From: Clostridium sp. 1001275B_160808_H3
GTDB taxonomy: Bacteria; Bacillota; Clostridia; Clostridiales; Clostridiaceae
NCBI RefSeq assembly: GCF_015550425.1
Contig: NZ_JADNAT010000010.1
Span: 121,575 to 145,733, forward strand
Length of the DNA: 24,159 nucleotides
Direction of reading: 5' to 3'
Made by a program: the position numbers and the translations under genes. Shown one piece after another: positions 1-8,342 of the stretch. Position 1 is the stretch's first letter, and every line of letters starts with the position of its first letter. Below the pieces are notes generated by a model. The model saw only the letters and a program-made list of their open reading frames with translations. It searched no databases and was not told the DNA's origin.

Positions 1-596
1 TTAAGCCTTTTAAATCTTCATCTGTTAACTTTAAAGTTACAGTTGCAACTCCATCTTTAAAGCTATGAACTGTAACTATTTCTTCGCCATTCTTAATCAA
101 TAAGTTAAATTCAAATACTTTTTTAACTCCTTTAATTCCAGCTGTAATAGTTGCATCTTCTTTAACCTTCATTTCAAAAATTAATTTTCATTGTTATTGT
201 CTTAGTTGCTTGTCCAGCCTACCATTATCAGGTATACCAAGGTAAGTCAATGGTTCCTTGTGTAGGCTCAATATTAAGTTTAAATTCATTCATACCTGCC
301 TTTAATTTTATTCCTTCTACATATACATTTCCGTACTCGTCCATATCCCCAGGATATAATTTATTAATATCTTCATCATTTATTGTAAACCCTACTCCAT
401 ATGGCACTGTAGCTTTTAATGTAAATTCCTTTTTATCAGTTTCATATTCTATACTATCTCCATAAGATATTCTTGGCATAGAAACCATCCTAGGCATATC
501 TACCCAACGAAGTACATAATCATCTATAATCATTGAATTTCCACCTTGATTCTTAACAGTTAACCTTCATATTTTAACTTTAATTCGCATTTAATT
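1..596 (-). pseudogene. Decayed fragment of a larger, possibly surface-located protein gene, running off the left edge
   Basis: Several coding-like pieces lie in order on the minus strand but in broken frames. A first piece (about 560-590) ends in a stop and continues in another frame with LTVKNQGGNSMIIDDY. That frame stays open to about 228 (the 101-codon ORF 228-533 is its core), then hits TGA, TAA and TAG within four codons. It resumes with GQATKTITMKINF and shifts by one base in a T-run near 185-188, continuing as EMKVKEDATITAGIKGVKK to the window edge. At least two frameshifts and clustered stops point to a pseudogene. The alternating hydrophobic/charged, beta-rich composition and the VKNQGGN motif recall extracellular Ig-like or repeat domains, but I do not recognise a family. 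The 101-codon piece could alternatively be a short independent gene, but it has no good ribosome binding site. Confidence 0.55.
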
Positions 597-612
597 AACA
601 CAAAAATATTAA

Positions 613-641
613 TTGACAACATTTCCCCCTATTGCTAAAAT
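613..641 (+). promoter_or_regulatory. Sigma-A type promoter of the speD-speE unit
   Basis: A perfect TTGACA (613-618) and TAAAAT (636-641) are separated by 17 bases. Transcription would start near 648, giving a leader of about 140 nt before speD that contains a hairpin and a small ORF. Confidence 0.8.
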
Positions 642-666
642 GATATAGTTAGTATAGTTTAACTCT

Positions 667-687
667 AAGTTTACTATTACTAAACTT
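667..687 (+). promoter_or_regulatory. Leader hairpin upstream of the small ORF before speD
   Basis: AAGTTTA (667-673) and TAAACTT (681-687) form a perfect 7-bp stem with a 7-base loop. An earlier AGTTTA (655-660 region) could compete for the same 3' arm, so two alternative structures are possible. There is no U-tract that would make it a terminator. A role is inference. Confidence 0.35.
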
Positions 688-709
688 TTATGTGTTTTTA
701 GGAGGTTTC

Positions 710-760
710 ATGAGTGAAGCATTTTTGCTAATTAAATATTTATCTATTGGATGGAACTAA
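710..760 (+). CDS. Candidate 16-codon leader peptide upstream of speD
   Basis: An ATG at 710 is preceded at the right distance by AGGAGG (700-705), a stronger ribosome binding site than that of many genes here. It opens a 16-codon ORF, MSEAFLLIKYLSIGWN, ending in TAA at 758-760. The speD start lies 26 bases further on with its own GGAGGG (775-780). The ORF lies wholly inside the predicted speD transcript. Eukaryotic AdoMetDC mRNAs carry short upstream ORFs that sense polyamines, and bacterial leader peptides commonly control the gene that follows. A similar role here is inference, and the peptide shows no obvious arrest motif. Chance is possible, but the strong ribosome binding site argues that it is translated. 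Confidence 0.55.
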   Translation: MSEAFLLIKYLSIGWN

Positions 761-786
761 AATTTTAAATTTATGGAGGGATTTTT

Positions 787-1206
787 ATGAAAATTGAACA
801 ATTAGGAAGACATATTTTAGTGGAGTACTATAACTGTGACAAGGAGATTTTAAAAGATCATGCTATCATTGAAGAGCATATGAAAGAAGCTGCTATCGTA
901 TCTAATGCAACAATAGTCACAAGCTGTTTCCACAAATTTAATCCCTGGGGAGTAAGCGGTGCTGTTATAATCCAGGAATCTCATCTTACAATTCATACAT
1001 GGCCTGAATATGGTTATGCATCAGTAGATCTATTCACTTGCGGTGATACTGTTAATCCTTGGCTTGCATTTAAATATCTTGAGGATGCATTAAAATCTGA
1101 AAGAAGTGAGTCTACTGAAGTTGCAAGAGGTTTAGTTGACAAGGTTAAAACCTTTTCTAACGGAGCATATGATAATATTCAAGTAAAGCATAAAATGGAG
1201 GTTTAA
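787..1206 (+). CDS. speD: S-adenosylmethionine decarboxylase proenzyme (bacterial class 1B type)
   Basis: This enzyme decarboxylates S-adenosylmethionine to supply the aminopropyl donor for spermidine synthesis in the cytoplasm. At 139 residues it has the usual length of the short SpeD of Bacillus and Thermotoga. The self-cleavage site is visible as E64-S65 in IIQESHLTIHTWPE: cleavage before S65 would generate the pyruvoyl cofactor. H70 and C85 (in DLFTCGD) match the processing histidine and catalytic cysteine of the family. The ATG at 787 follows GGAGGG at a 6-base distance. The stop is 3 bases from the first ATG of speE, whose ribosome binding site is formed by the last speD codons, so the two are very likely co-transcribed and translationally coupled. 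The gene lies downstream of a promoter, a leader hairpin and a 16-codon ORF, which suggests leader-based control. Confidence 0.95.
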   Translation: MKIEQLGRHILVEYYNCDKEILKDHAIIEEHMKEAAIVSNATIVTSCFHKFNPWGVSGAVIIQESHLTIHTWPEYGYASVDLFTCGDTVNPWLAFKYLEDALKSERSESTEVARGLVDKVKTFSNGAYDNIQVKHKMEV

Positions 1207-1209
1207 GAT

Positions 1210-2061
1210 ATGGATATGGAATTATGGTACACTGAAAATCAAACTCAAAACGTAAATTTTTCTATGAAAGTTAAAAATCACTTGTATTCTGAACAAAGTC
1301 CATTTCAAAAAATTGATATATTGGATACTTATGAATTTGGAAGAGTACTTGTAATTGATAACTGGACAATGGTTACTGAAAAAGATGAATTTATTTATCA
1401 TGAAATGATAACTCATGTGGCTATGGCTACTAATAAAAATATTAAAAATATTTTAGTAATAGGAGCTGGAGATGGCGGTACCGTTAGAGAATTAACTAGA
1501 TATAAAACTGTTGAAAATATAGATATGGTTGAAATAGATGAGGCAGTTGTTAGAGCATCAAAAGAATTTTTACCTTTTACATCAAATAAGCTAGATGATA
1601 AAAGAGTAAACTTATTTTTTGAAGATGGAATTAAATTCGTTAAAGGTAAACAAAATTTATATGATTTAATTATAGTAGATTCTACTGATCCAATAGGACC
1701 TGGAGAAGGCTTATTTACTACTGAATTTTATAAAGATTGTTTCTCTGCATTAACAGAAAAGGGAATTCTTATAAATCAATGTGAAAGTCCTTATTACCCA
1801 CATAATGCAAGAGAGATGAAAAGATCATTTAGCAAGCTAAAAAGTATCTTCGATATATGTGAAGCATATCAATATCATATGCCTACATATGCTTCGGGGC
1901 ATTGGATGTTTTGCTTTGCTTCTAAAGAACTACATCCGTTAAATGATTTTGATGCAAATCACTGGAACTCATTAGGCTTAGTTACAAAATACTATAATAC
2001 AAACTTACATAAGGGAGCTTTTATGATTCCAAATTATGTTAAAGAAATCTTAAATGATTAA
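1210..2061 (+). CDS. speE: Spermidine synthase (polyamine aminopropyltransferase)
   Basis: It transfers an aminopropyl group from decarboxylated S-adenosylmethionine to putrescine or a related diamine. The 283 residues cover an N-terminal beta domain (about 1-60) and a Rossmann methyltransferase-like core. The nucleotide motif GAGDGG is at 85-90, followed by VEID (107-110) for ribose contact. DSTDPIGP (157-164) holds the catalytic aspartate and the gatekeeping loop. The protein looks complete. ATG 1210 and ATG 1216 are both possible starts; GGAGGT at 1197-1202 fits either. It forms a two-gene unit with speD. No agmatinase or arginine decarboxylase gene follows, so the diamine substrate must come from elsewhere and its exact identity cannot be told from sequence. 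A strong hairpin terminator follows directly. Confidence 0.94.
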   Translation: MDMELWYTENQTQNVNFSMKVKNHLYSEQSPFQKIDILDTYEFGRVLVIDNWTMVTEKDEFIYHEMITHVAMATNKNIKNILVIGAGDGGTVRELTRYKTVENIDMVEIDEAVVRASKEFLPFTSNKLDDKRVNLFFEDGIKFVKGKQNLYDLIIVDSTDPIGPGEGLFTTEFYKDCFSALTEKGILINQCESPYYPHNAREMKRSFSKLKSIFDICEAYQYHMPTYASGHWMFCFASKELHPLNDFDANHWNSLGLVTKYYNTNLHKGAFMIPNYVKEILND

Positions 2062-2071
2062 TTAATACAGT

Positions 2072-2107
2072 GCCAATAGGATTTTAAATCTTATTGGCTA
2101 TTTTTTC
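2072..2107 (+). terminator. Rho-independent terminator of speD-speE
   Basis: GCCAATAGGAT (2072-2082) pairs with ATCTTATTGGC (2088-2098) with one G-U pair, followed by TATTTTTT. Confidence 0.85.
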
Positions 2108-2251
2108 ATATATTAGAATAAGTATTTAAACAATATAACAGAATATATAAATCTCTATAATACTCTTTTGTATCTTCCATATAAAATATATGCACCTTGT
2201 GATATATATTTTTATATCATAATACTATAACAATTATTCTAAGAGGTTTTA

Positions 2252-3394
2252 ATGTACGGAAAATCTACAAGTTCACAAACTAAAAATCTTTCCCTAACAG
2301 TATATAATAATACAGCTTTAATAAATGAAACTAGAGAAATTCCCAAATACAAATCTGATCCTAATCCTTATATTACTATTGAATACTTTGATATAAGTAA
2401 GTATATAGATGAAACATCTGTTATAATTACAGGCATTGATGATTTCATAATGATATTTAATTATCTTTGTTGCAATAATAAAAATCCTAATCCATCTCCA
2501 TGTGATACTTGTGAAAACTTAATACCTAATTCAATTTTGATTAAAGGAAACAGTATTGATTCAAAAGAAATAAAAGCATATTATTTAACTGATAATATTA
2601 GATGGTCTAGTAGTTATACAATAATTTTATATGAAAAAACATTAGAAATTCACTCTTGGTTCAATCTTATAAACAAATCTGGTATAGATTACAATAATGC
2701 TACTTTAAAAGTTATAGCCGGTGATGTGAATTTAGCCTATAAGAATTTATATATCTCTAACACTCCTATTCAATCTACCAAATTAGAAAGCAGTACTCCT
2801 ATTACTGATATAGAAATCGCTGATTACTATATTTATACAGTACCAGGTAAATATAATTTCCTTAATAATACAATAAAAAGAATAAAAAACTTTTATAAAA
2901 ATGGAATTATATATAGTAAACTCTATGATTTTGGATACGAATCTATAAATGCTAATATAATAATTAAGTTTCAAAATACAGCTGAAAACAATTTAGGTTT
3001 CCCATTTCCATCTGGTAATATAAATTCTTATACTCGTTTTGATGGTAATTTAGAATTTGTAGGTGGTAGCACCATTAAAGATATAGCTAAAGATAGAGAA
3101 GTTTCATATATAATGGGAAAAGCATTCGATGTTACTTCTCAAAGAAAAATAATTACTTATCAGAAATACAAAGATTATATTCTTAAAGAAGTTCAATATA
3201 TAATTACTAATACCAAAGATGAATCTATTCCTATAAAGATATGTGAACCTATATTTGCACCTTGGGAAATGAATTTTGCTACTGATAGATATCAAACTGA
3301 TAAAAATGGAAATCCATGTTTTCAAAGCATAATTGAACCAAATTCAAAAAAAGAAATATTGTTTAGTTACAAATATGATGTTACATCTAGTTAG
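2252..3394 (+). CDS. DUF4139-domain protein of unknown function
   Basis: The 380-residue protein matches the general pattern of DUF4139 proteins. It starts with a beta strand motif LTVYNNTALINETREI. The middle carries W-SSSYTIILYEKTLEIHSW and NKSGIDYNNATLKVIAGDVN, the typical 'NxSGxD...LxxxAGDVN' signature. The C-terminal part has FPFPSGNINSYTRFDG, GKAFDV and ITNTKDE. The fold expected is all-beta. There is no signal peptide and no coiled-coil DUF4140-like insertion of the longer family members. A cysteine-rich loop (CCNNKNPNPSPCDTC, roughly residues 74-88) is unusual and could bind metal or form disulfides. AAGAGGT precedes the ATG. A short inverted repeat (TGATATA 2200-2206 / TATATCA 2213-2219) lies about 35 bases upstream. 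The gene is monocistronic, closed by a bidirectional terminator. No biochemical function is established for the family as far as I know. Confidence 0.75.
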   Translation: MYGKSTSSQTKNLSLTVYNNTALINETREIPKYKSDPNPYITIEYFDISKYIDETSVIITGIDDFIMIFNYLCCNNKNPNPSPCDTCENLIPNSILIKGNSIDSKEIKAYYLTDNIRWSSSYTIILYEKTLEIHSWFNLINKSGIDYNNATLKVIAGDVNLAYKNLYISNTPIQSTKLESSTPITDIEIADYYIYTVPGKYNFLNNTIKRIKNFYKNGIIYSKLYDFGYESINANIIIKFQNTAENNLGFPFPSGNINSYTRFDGNLEFVGGSTIKDIAKDREVSYIMGKAFDVTSQRKIITYQKYKDYILKEVQYIITNTKDESIPIKICEPIFAPWEMNFATDRYQTDKNGNPCFQSIIEPNSKKEILFSYKYDVTSS

Positions 3395-3399
3395 TACTT

Positions 3400-3445
3400 A
3401 AGCAAGGTATTATTAAATATAGATTTATTTAATAACACCTTGCTT
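3400..3445. terminator. Bidirectional terminator between convergent genes
   Basis: AAGCAAGGT (3400-3408) pairs with ACCTTGCTT (3437-3445). After one mismatch, a second 10-bp stem follows (3410-3419 with 3426-3435) around a 6-base loop. It lies between the stop of the plus-strand DUF4139 gene and the stop of the minus-strand chemotaxis receptor. Confidence 0.8.
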
Positions 3446-3452
3446 GTTTATC

Positions 3453-5180
3453 CTACTCTCTTATTTTAAATACATCTATAGATTCCTTTAATTTTTTTGA
3501 ACTATCCATTGCATTATTAGAATTAATTATAGTTTTATCTGACTTATTACTTGCATCTACAATTTTATTAGCAATGTTAGTAATTCCACTACTTCCTTCT
3601 GCTGTTGCTTTAGATACACCATTCATAATATCAGAAATCTCTTTAATAGAAATTAATAAATCATTAGAAATTTTATCAAACTCATTTACTATATTATCTA
3701 TTAATATCCCATCATCTTTATATGTTTCTGTTACTCGTATCATATTAGAAAATTCATTTTGTAAATCCTTATCCATAAAACTAATTAAACTATTTGAACT
3801 ATCTATAAGACTGCTAACTGCTGTAGATATATCATTTCCTGTCTCCTTTATCTTTATAACAGAGTCTTTTGAAGCTTCTGCAAGCTTTCTTATTTCCTCA
3901 GCCACCACTGCAAATCCTCTTCCTGATTCTCCTGCTCTTGCAGCTTCTATTGAAGCATTTAAAGCTAGAAGATTAGTTTGCTCTGTTATCTCTATAATTA
4001 TTTCTGACAATTCATATATCTTATTAATTACTTTAGTTTGTTCTATCGCACCTTTCAATGTTGCTTTAGTACTTTCTAAAATTTCATTTGTATTGTTAAG
4101 CCCTAAATTAACAGAATTTTTATTATCTACTGCTCTCTTGCTTATTTCTCCTGCAATCTTTGATCCATCTTTTGCTTTATTTGCTATTGATTCAGCAGAT
4201 ATTTCTATAGATTCAATTGAATGATTCATTTCTTGAGTGGAAGCAGCTGTTTCTTCCATAATTGCCGTTACTTCTTCTGAAGTAGCTGCCATATTTTCTA
4301 AGCTAATATTTAAATCATATATATTTGAATTAATATTCTTAATAGAATATTCTGTATTTTTTGATTCTATTTTAACATTTTCTAATAAAGTACTAAGTGA
4401 ATTTTGAATTATGGTTATATACTTTAATATAATTCCAAGTTCATCTTTTCTATTTAAAGCTTTTTTATCTATTTCCCTTGAGAAATCTCCCTTTGAAATT
4501 ATCTCCATTTCATTTACAGCTATCTTCAAAGGCTTAACAATATTTCTTGTTATAAGTGCTGCTGCAATAATTCCAGTAATTAATACCAGTATTATACTTG
4601 TAATCAATAATGAAATTAATTTTTTTATAGCCTGCTCATTTTCAATTTTTATACTTTCTGCTATAGTATTGCTATAATTAGCAAGCTTGTTTAATTCATA
4701 TCTAAATCCTTCACCAAAATCAAGTTCAACTAATTCAAGTTGTTTTTTAGCCTCACCTCCATTACCTGAAATAGCTAAATTAATGATTTCATTTTGCTTC
4801 TCTCTATAAGATTTCAATTTAGTCTCAATTCCGATTATTTCCTTACTTGTATGCTCATCAATATATATATTTTTATAATTACTAAAATTTTTATCAAAGC
4901 TTTCTTGGCTCTTAATTGCTTTTTCTTTTTCCTCTTCTTGAAGATTCTTATTACCAACATTTAAAATAATTTTATAAATACTTGTTTCAATGCTACGTTC
5001 TTCATTTATGCTATTATTCAATTTTAATACAGATGAAAAATTCTCATTATACATCTTTTGCATTCTTTCGTCAGCTTTATTGAGTTGGAATACTCCTATT
5101 CCTCCTATAAAAAGCATCATTAAAGTTAAAGTAGTTGTTAGGATAAATATTTTTACTCTAACTTTTAAATTTTTAATCAT
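3453..5180 (-). CDS. Methyl-accepting chemotaxis protein (4HB sensor, HAMP, signalling domain)
   Basis: A membrane chemoreceptor that controls the CheA/CheW kinase complex. In the 575 residues one sees a first membrane helix (about 8-31), an extracellular helical region (about 32-187, four-helix-bundle MCP type), a second membrane helix (188-210), a HAMP linker (about 211-265, [14 protein letters not shown]) and a long cytoplasmic coiled coil. The hairpin tip (about 396-435) has the invariant [21 protein letters not shown] segment and [16 protein letters not shown]. No CheR-docking pentapeptide is seen at the C-terminus. The ligand cannot be deduced. GGGGTGG lies upstream of the ATG. It is a single gene between two hairpin terminators, away from any che or flagellar gene, as is common for clostridial receptors. 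A candidate promoter and three phased TTTTGAC boxes lie upstream. Confidence 0.95.
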   Translation of the reverse strand: MIKNLKVRVKIFILTTTLTLMMLFIGGIGVFQLNKADERMQKMYNENFSSVLKLNNSINEERSIETSIYKIILNVGNKNLQEEEKEKAIKSQESFDKNFSNYKNIYIDEHTSKEIIGIETKLKSYREKQNEIINLAISGNGGEAKKQLELVELDFGEGFRYELNKLANYSNTIAESIKIENEQAIKKLISLLITSIILVLITGIIAAALITRNIVKPLKIAVNEMEIISKGDFSREIDKKALNRKDELGIILKYITIIQNSLSTLLENVKIESKNTEYSIKNINSNIYDLNISLENMAATSEEVTAIMEETAASTQEMNHSIESIEISAESIANKAKDGSKIAGEISKRAVDNKNSVNLGLNNTNEILESTKATLKGAIEQTKVINKIYELSEIIIEITEQTNLLALNASIEAARAGESGRGFAVVAEEIRKLAEASKDSVIKIKETGNDISTAVSSLIDSSNSLISFMDKDLQNEFSNMIRVTETYKDDGILIDNIVNEFDKISNDLLISIKEISDIMNGVSKATAEGSSGITNIANKIVDASNKSDKTIINSNNAMDSSKKLKESIDVFKIRE

Positions 5181-5219
5181 ATATCCACCCCTCTTATAAT
5201 TAAATTTATGTACAATTTA

Positions 5220-5248
5220 ATTATCTATTATAATATCTACTCAGTCAA
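5220..5248 (-). promoter_or_regulatory. Candidate promoter of the chemoreceptor gene
   Basis: On the minus strand TTGACT (5248-5243) and GATAAT (5225-5220) are 17 bases apart, about 40 bases upstream of the ATG. The -35 overlaps one of three TTTTGAC boxes. No sigma-28 type promoter was recognised. Confidence 0.45.
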
Positions 5249-5302
5249 AATATTCCTTAAAATTGTCAAAACTTTATAATAATTGTCAAAATACTTTATA
5301 AA
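5244..5302. repeat. Phased direct repeats (GTCAAAA / TTTTGAC) upstream of the chemoreceptor gene
   Basis: GTCAAAA occurs at 5244, 5265 and 5285, so 21 and 20 bases apart, about two helical turns. The outer two copies sit in a longer duplication: AATTGTCAAAA followed by CTTTATAA (5261-5280 and 5281-5302, with a 2-base insertion in the second). The copy nearest the gene overlaps the -35. Confidence 0.6.
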
Positions 5303-5309
5303 AAACAAG

Positions 5310-5348
5310 AAAAGCACTTTGTAAATAATTCATTTACGAAGTGCTTTT
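5310..5348 (-). terminator. Terminator of nrdD-nrdG
   Basis: A 17-bp stem (5310-5326 with 5332-5348, one wobble) has a 5-base loop. On the minus strand it is followed by a T-rich run (TTTTCTTGTTTTTT). It sits 11 bases after the nrdG stop. Confidence 0.85.
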
Positions 5349-5359
5349 AATATTAATAT

Positions 5360-5860
5360 TTATAGTTGTATCTCTATTACTTCATTTTTTTCAAGACTTT
5401 TTAAAACATCTATTACCCTTTGATTGCTTGATCCTCTATACTTTAAGGATATATTTCTTTTATCTATTTCAAATCTGCCATCTATAAGTACATCTACTGA
5501 AGATAATATAGATAATCTATTTTCATTTTTTATTATATCCTCATATAAGTAACCAGACCATAACCAAATACTTTTTTTAGTTTCTTCTTTTATTCTTTTT
5601 AATAAATTTAATAAATCTTTATCTTGTATTTGGTCCATAGGCTCTCCACCCAAAATATTAACGCCCTTTACATTTGGATTTTTAACATATTCTATAAATT
5701 CTTCTTCCGTTTCTTTTGTCCACTTATCACCATAATTGAAATCTTGTAAATCTTTATTAAAACAACCCTCACAATTATTAGTACATCCACTTACAAATAA
5801 TGTAGTTCTTATACCTGGTCCATTACTAACATCAAATTTTCTTATTTTAGAATAATTCAT
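5360..5860 (-). CDS. nrdG: Anaerobic ribonucleoside-triphosphate reductase activating protein
   Basis: A radical-SAM enzyme that makes the glycyl radical on NrdD. The 166 residues have the usual NrdG length. The cluster motif is C26-x3-C30-x2-C33 (SGCTNNCEGCFN), preceded by the GPGIR segment (14-18). GGEPM follows in the SAM-binding region and WLWSGY further on. The ATG at 5860 follows AAGGAAGG, and the gap to the nrdD stop is 14 bases, so the pair forms one operon with translation probably coupled. Nothing is missing. A strong terminator follows. Confidence 0.95.
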   Translation of the reverse strand: MNYSKIRKFDVSNGPGIRTTLFVSGCTNNCEGCFNKDLQDFNYGDKWTKETEEEFIEYVKNPNVKGVNILGGEPMDQIQDKDLLNLLKRIKEETKKSIWLWSGYLYEDIIKNENRLSILSSVDVLIDGRFEIDKRNISLKYRGSSNQRVIDVLKSLEKNEVIEIQL

Positions 5861-5874
5861 TTAGAAAACCTTCC

Positions 5875-7995
5875 TTATAAATGTAATACTCTATCTCCAA
5901 TTTCAGCAGTTCTACCTTTATTCCAATAATTAGTTCCTATATAACCACAAGTCCTTCTCATTACTTGCATTTCCGCTTCTTCCTTATTTCCACAAGATGG
6001 ACAGAACCATTCTAAATTATCATCTAATTTAATTTCACCAGTATATCCACATTTATAGCATATATCTGGTTTAGTATTTATTTCTGCATATTGTATATTA
6101 TGATATATAAAGTTTATGATTTGCTCAATTGCATCTAAATTTTTGCTCATATCAGGAACTTCTATATAAGAAATACAACCACCTAAACTTATGTTATGGA
6201 ATTGAGATTCAAATTTTAATTTACTAAATGCATCTATTTCTTCACAAACATGAACATGATAAGAGTTAGTATAGTATAACTTATCTGTTACATTTGGAAT
6301 AACCCCAAATCTATTTCTATCTAGCTTACAAAATCTATATATTAAATTTTCTGCTGGAGTACCATATAAACTAAAACCTAATCCAGTTTCATCTTTCCAC
6401 TTCTGGCACGCTTCATTCATATGATTCATTACATCTAAAGCAAATTTTTCTCCCTCTTCACTTGTATGACTTACTCCAAGCATTGATTGAACCATTTCAT
6501 GTATTCCTACATAACCTAATGACAATGTTGAATATCCATCTTTTAACAACTTATCTATTTTTTCTTCTTTTTCTAACCTTGCTATTGCACCATGTTGCCA
6601 ATGTATAGGCGAAACATCTGAAAGTGTTTCAAGAAGCATATTATGTCTTGTTAAAAGAGCTTCCTTACAAAGTTCTAATCTTTGATTTAACATATCCCAG
6701 AATAATTCCATATCCCCATCTGCAATTATGCCTATTTGAGGTAAGTTTAAACTAATTACCCCTTGATTGAATCTTCCATACCATTTATAGTTACCTTCTT
6801 CATCCTTCCAAGGTGAAAGATGTGATCTACATCCCATTGGTGGAAAAGTATTTCCTTCATAATTCATTCTCATCATCTTTGCTGATTGATAATCTGGAAC
6901 TAATCTTTTTGCTGTACACTTTGCAGCCAATTTAGTTATATAATCATATTTCCCACCTTCAAGGCAATTATGATCATCTAATAAATAAACAAGTTTTGGG
7001 AAAGCCTCTCCTATTTCTTGTCCCTTATAATTTTTCATACCTTCTAATCTTTGCTTTATCATTTCCTCACAAATTAAGGCCATTTCTTCCTCATACTCAT
7101 TACCTTCCTCAATCTCTAGGTAAATTGTACTGAAAGGAGCTTGACCATTTGTAGTTTGCAATGTTGATAATTGATATCTTATAGTTTGAACTCCATCTCT
7201 TAATTCCTTAAGCTTCATATCTTTAGCTAACTCTCTTGCAAGTTCTTCATTATTATATTTTTCTAAATACATCTTATAAGTTTTTTCTTCAGTTATCCTT
7301 AAAAATTTTGCAAGATGTTTTATTGTTATACTTTGTCCACCATATTGATTACTTGCAACTTGAGCCATTATTTGAGTAGTAACAGTACAAGCTGTACTAA
7401 AAGATTTAGGCGTTTCTACAAGCTTATCATTTATCACTGTTCCATTATTTAGCATGTCTTCCAAATTAATTAAACAACAATTAAATATATTTGAAAGAGT
7501 ATAATCCATATCATGCCAATGTATTACTCCTTCATCATGCGCTTGAACTATATGGGTTGGAATAAGCCTTCTTCTAGATATATCTTTTGAAACTTCTCCT
7601 GCAATTAAATCTCTTTGTGTTGCTGCTATGACTGAATTTTTATTTGAATTTTCCTTTATAACATCCTCATTAGTTTTATTTAAAAGACTTAGTATACTTT
7701 CATCCGTTGTATTTGTATTTCTCTTAAACTCTTGTACTGCTCTATATCCTTCATAGGACTTAGCTGTTACAATTTGTCCGTAGTGAACAAGTCTATCGTA
7801 AACATAAGATTCTATTTTATGTATAGTTGGAGTATCCCCTTGTTTTGAAAAATATTTTTCAGCATCATTTGCTATAAGCTTTGCTATATCTGCTAAATAA
7901 ATACCACTTCCATTTTTCATTGCTTTAGAAATTGCAGCTCTTATTTTCCCCTTATCAAATTCAACTATACTTCCATCTCTTTTAATAACTTTCAT
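5875..7995 (-). CDS. nrdD: Anaerobic (class III) ribonucleoside-triphosphate reductase
   Basis: It reduces ribonucleoside triphosphates to deoxyribonucleotides without oxygen, using a glycyl radical installed by NrdG. The 706 residues start with an ATP-cone regulatory domain (about 1-92, MKVIKRDGSIVEFD). The catalytic barrel includes the cysteine pair C173-C174 (FNCCLINLED). Near the C-terminus four cysteines at 646, 649, 665 and 668 form the zinc site. The glycyl radical site is RRTCGYIG, with the radical glycine at 687. All key residues are present. The protein starts at ATG 7995, with GGGG about 15 bases upstream and AGATGGG closer to it. The presence of this enzyme and the absence of other reductase genes here fit an anaerobic host. 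I looked for NrdR boxes upstream and did not see a convincing pair. Confidence 0.97.
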   Translation of the reverse strand: MKVIKRDGSIVEFDKGKIRAAISKAMKNGSGIYLADIAKLIANDAEKYFSKQGDTPTIHKIESYVYDRLVHYGQIVTAKSYEGYRAVQEFKRNTNTTDESILSLLNKTNEDVIKENSNKNSVIAATQRDLIAGEVSKDISRRRLIPTHIVQAHDEGVIHWHDMDYTLSNIFNCCLINLEDMLNNGTVINDKLVETPKSFSTACTVTTQIMAQVASNQYGGQSITIKHLAKFLRITEEKTYKMYLEKYNNEELARELAKDMKLKELRDGVQTIRYQLSTLQTTNGQAPFSTIYLEIEEGNEYEEEMALICEEMIKQRLEGMKNYKGQEIGEAFPKLVYLLDDHNCLEGGKYDYITKLAAKCTAKRLVPDYQSAKMMRMNYEGNTFPPMGCRSHLSPWKDEEGNYKWYGRFNQGVISLNLPQIGIIADGDMELFWDMLNQRLELCKEALLTRHNMLLETLSDVSPIHWQHGAIARLEKEEKIDKLLKDGYSTLSLGYVGIHEMVQSMLGVSHTSEEGEKFALDVMNHMNEACQKWKDETGLGFSLYGTPAENLIYRFCKLDRNRFGVIPNVTDKLYYTNSYHVHVCEEIDAFSKLKFESQFHNISLGGCISYIEVPDMSKNLDAIEQIINFIYHNIQYAEINTKPDICYKCGYTGEIKLDDNLEWFCPSCGNKEEAEMQVMRRTCGYIGTNYWNKGRTAEIGDRVLHL

Positions 7996-8294
7996 TTAAC
8001 CCATCTACTCCCCTTTAAAAGTTTTTGAAACCTTTATATTTTATCTTCTTTTAGCAACTCATTTTCTAATTATACAATAAAACATTTTTCATTGCATTTT
8101 TACAACATCTCATTTTATTAAACAATCCTTTCAAATTTTCGTTTATATCAAAATTACCTTTGTTTTATGTACATAATTGATATTTTTTTAATCACCCTTT
8201 GCTTTTGCATTTTAAATATAAATAGTCTTTTAATAATAACCCCTAGGTGCCATTAATAATGCTATTATTCGCATTTTATAAAAAATAAAATTTA
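7996..8294. other. Gene-free region upstream of nrdD
   Basis: About 300 bases without a credible ORF on either strand. On the minus strand TATAAT (8074-8069) could be a -10 for nrdD but has no clear -35 partner. A GC-richer patch near 8240-8252 (CCCCTAGGTGCC) stands out, and small self-complementary stretches flank it (AATGC/GCATT around 8259-8276). If transcription starts far upstream, nrdD has a long leader. I recognise no riboswitch. Confidence 0.4.
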
Positions 8295-8338
8295 AAAGCT
8301 ATACTAAGTTAAACATTTACGTTAAATAGTATAGCTTT
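8295..8338 (-). terminator. Terminator of the M15 peptidase gene
   Basis: AAAGCTATACTA (8295-8306) pairs perfectly with TAGTATAGCTTT (8327-8338). On the minus strand a T-rich stretch follows. It is 4 bases beyond the gene's stop. Confidence 0.8.
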
Positions 8339-8342
8339 AATT

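Noticed and set aside
620..622. Minus-strand ATG (at 622) starting a short peptide over the speD promoter
   Set aside because: The frame gives only about 20 codons and overlaps a clear plus-strand promoter; it is best read as part of the decayed gene or chance.
3574..4224. 216-codon plus-strand ORF within the chemoreceptor gene
   Set aside because: It is the antisense shadow of the repetitive coiled-coil coding region; it has no ribosome binding site and no recognisable protein features, and the minus-strand gene is unambiguous.
7996..8342. NrdR boxes or a cobalamin riboswitch upstream of nrdD
   Set aside because: No pair of palindromic NrdR-like 16-mers and no B12-box was seen; the few self-complementary stretches are short.
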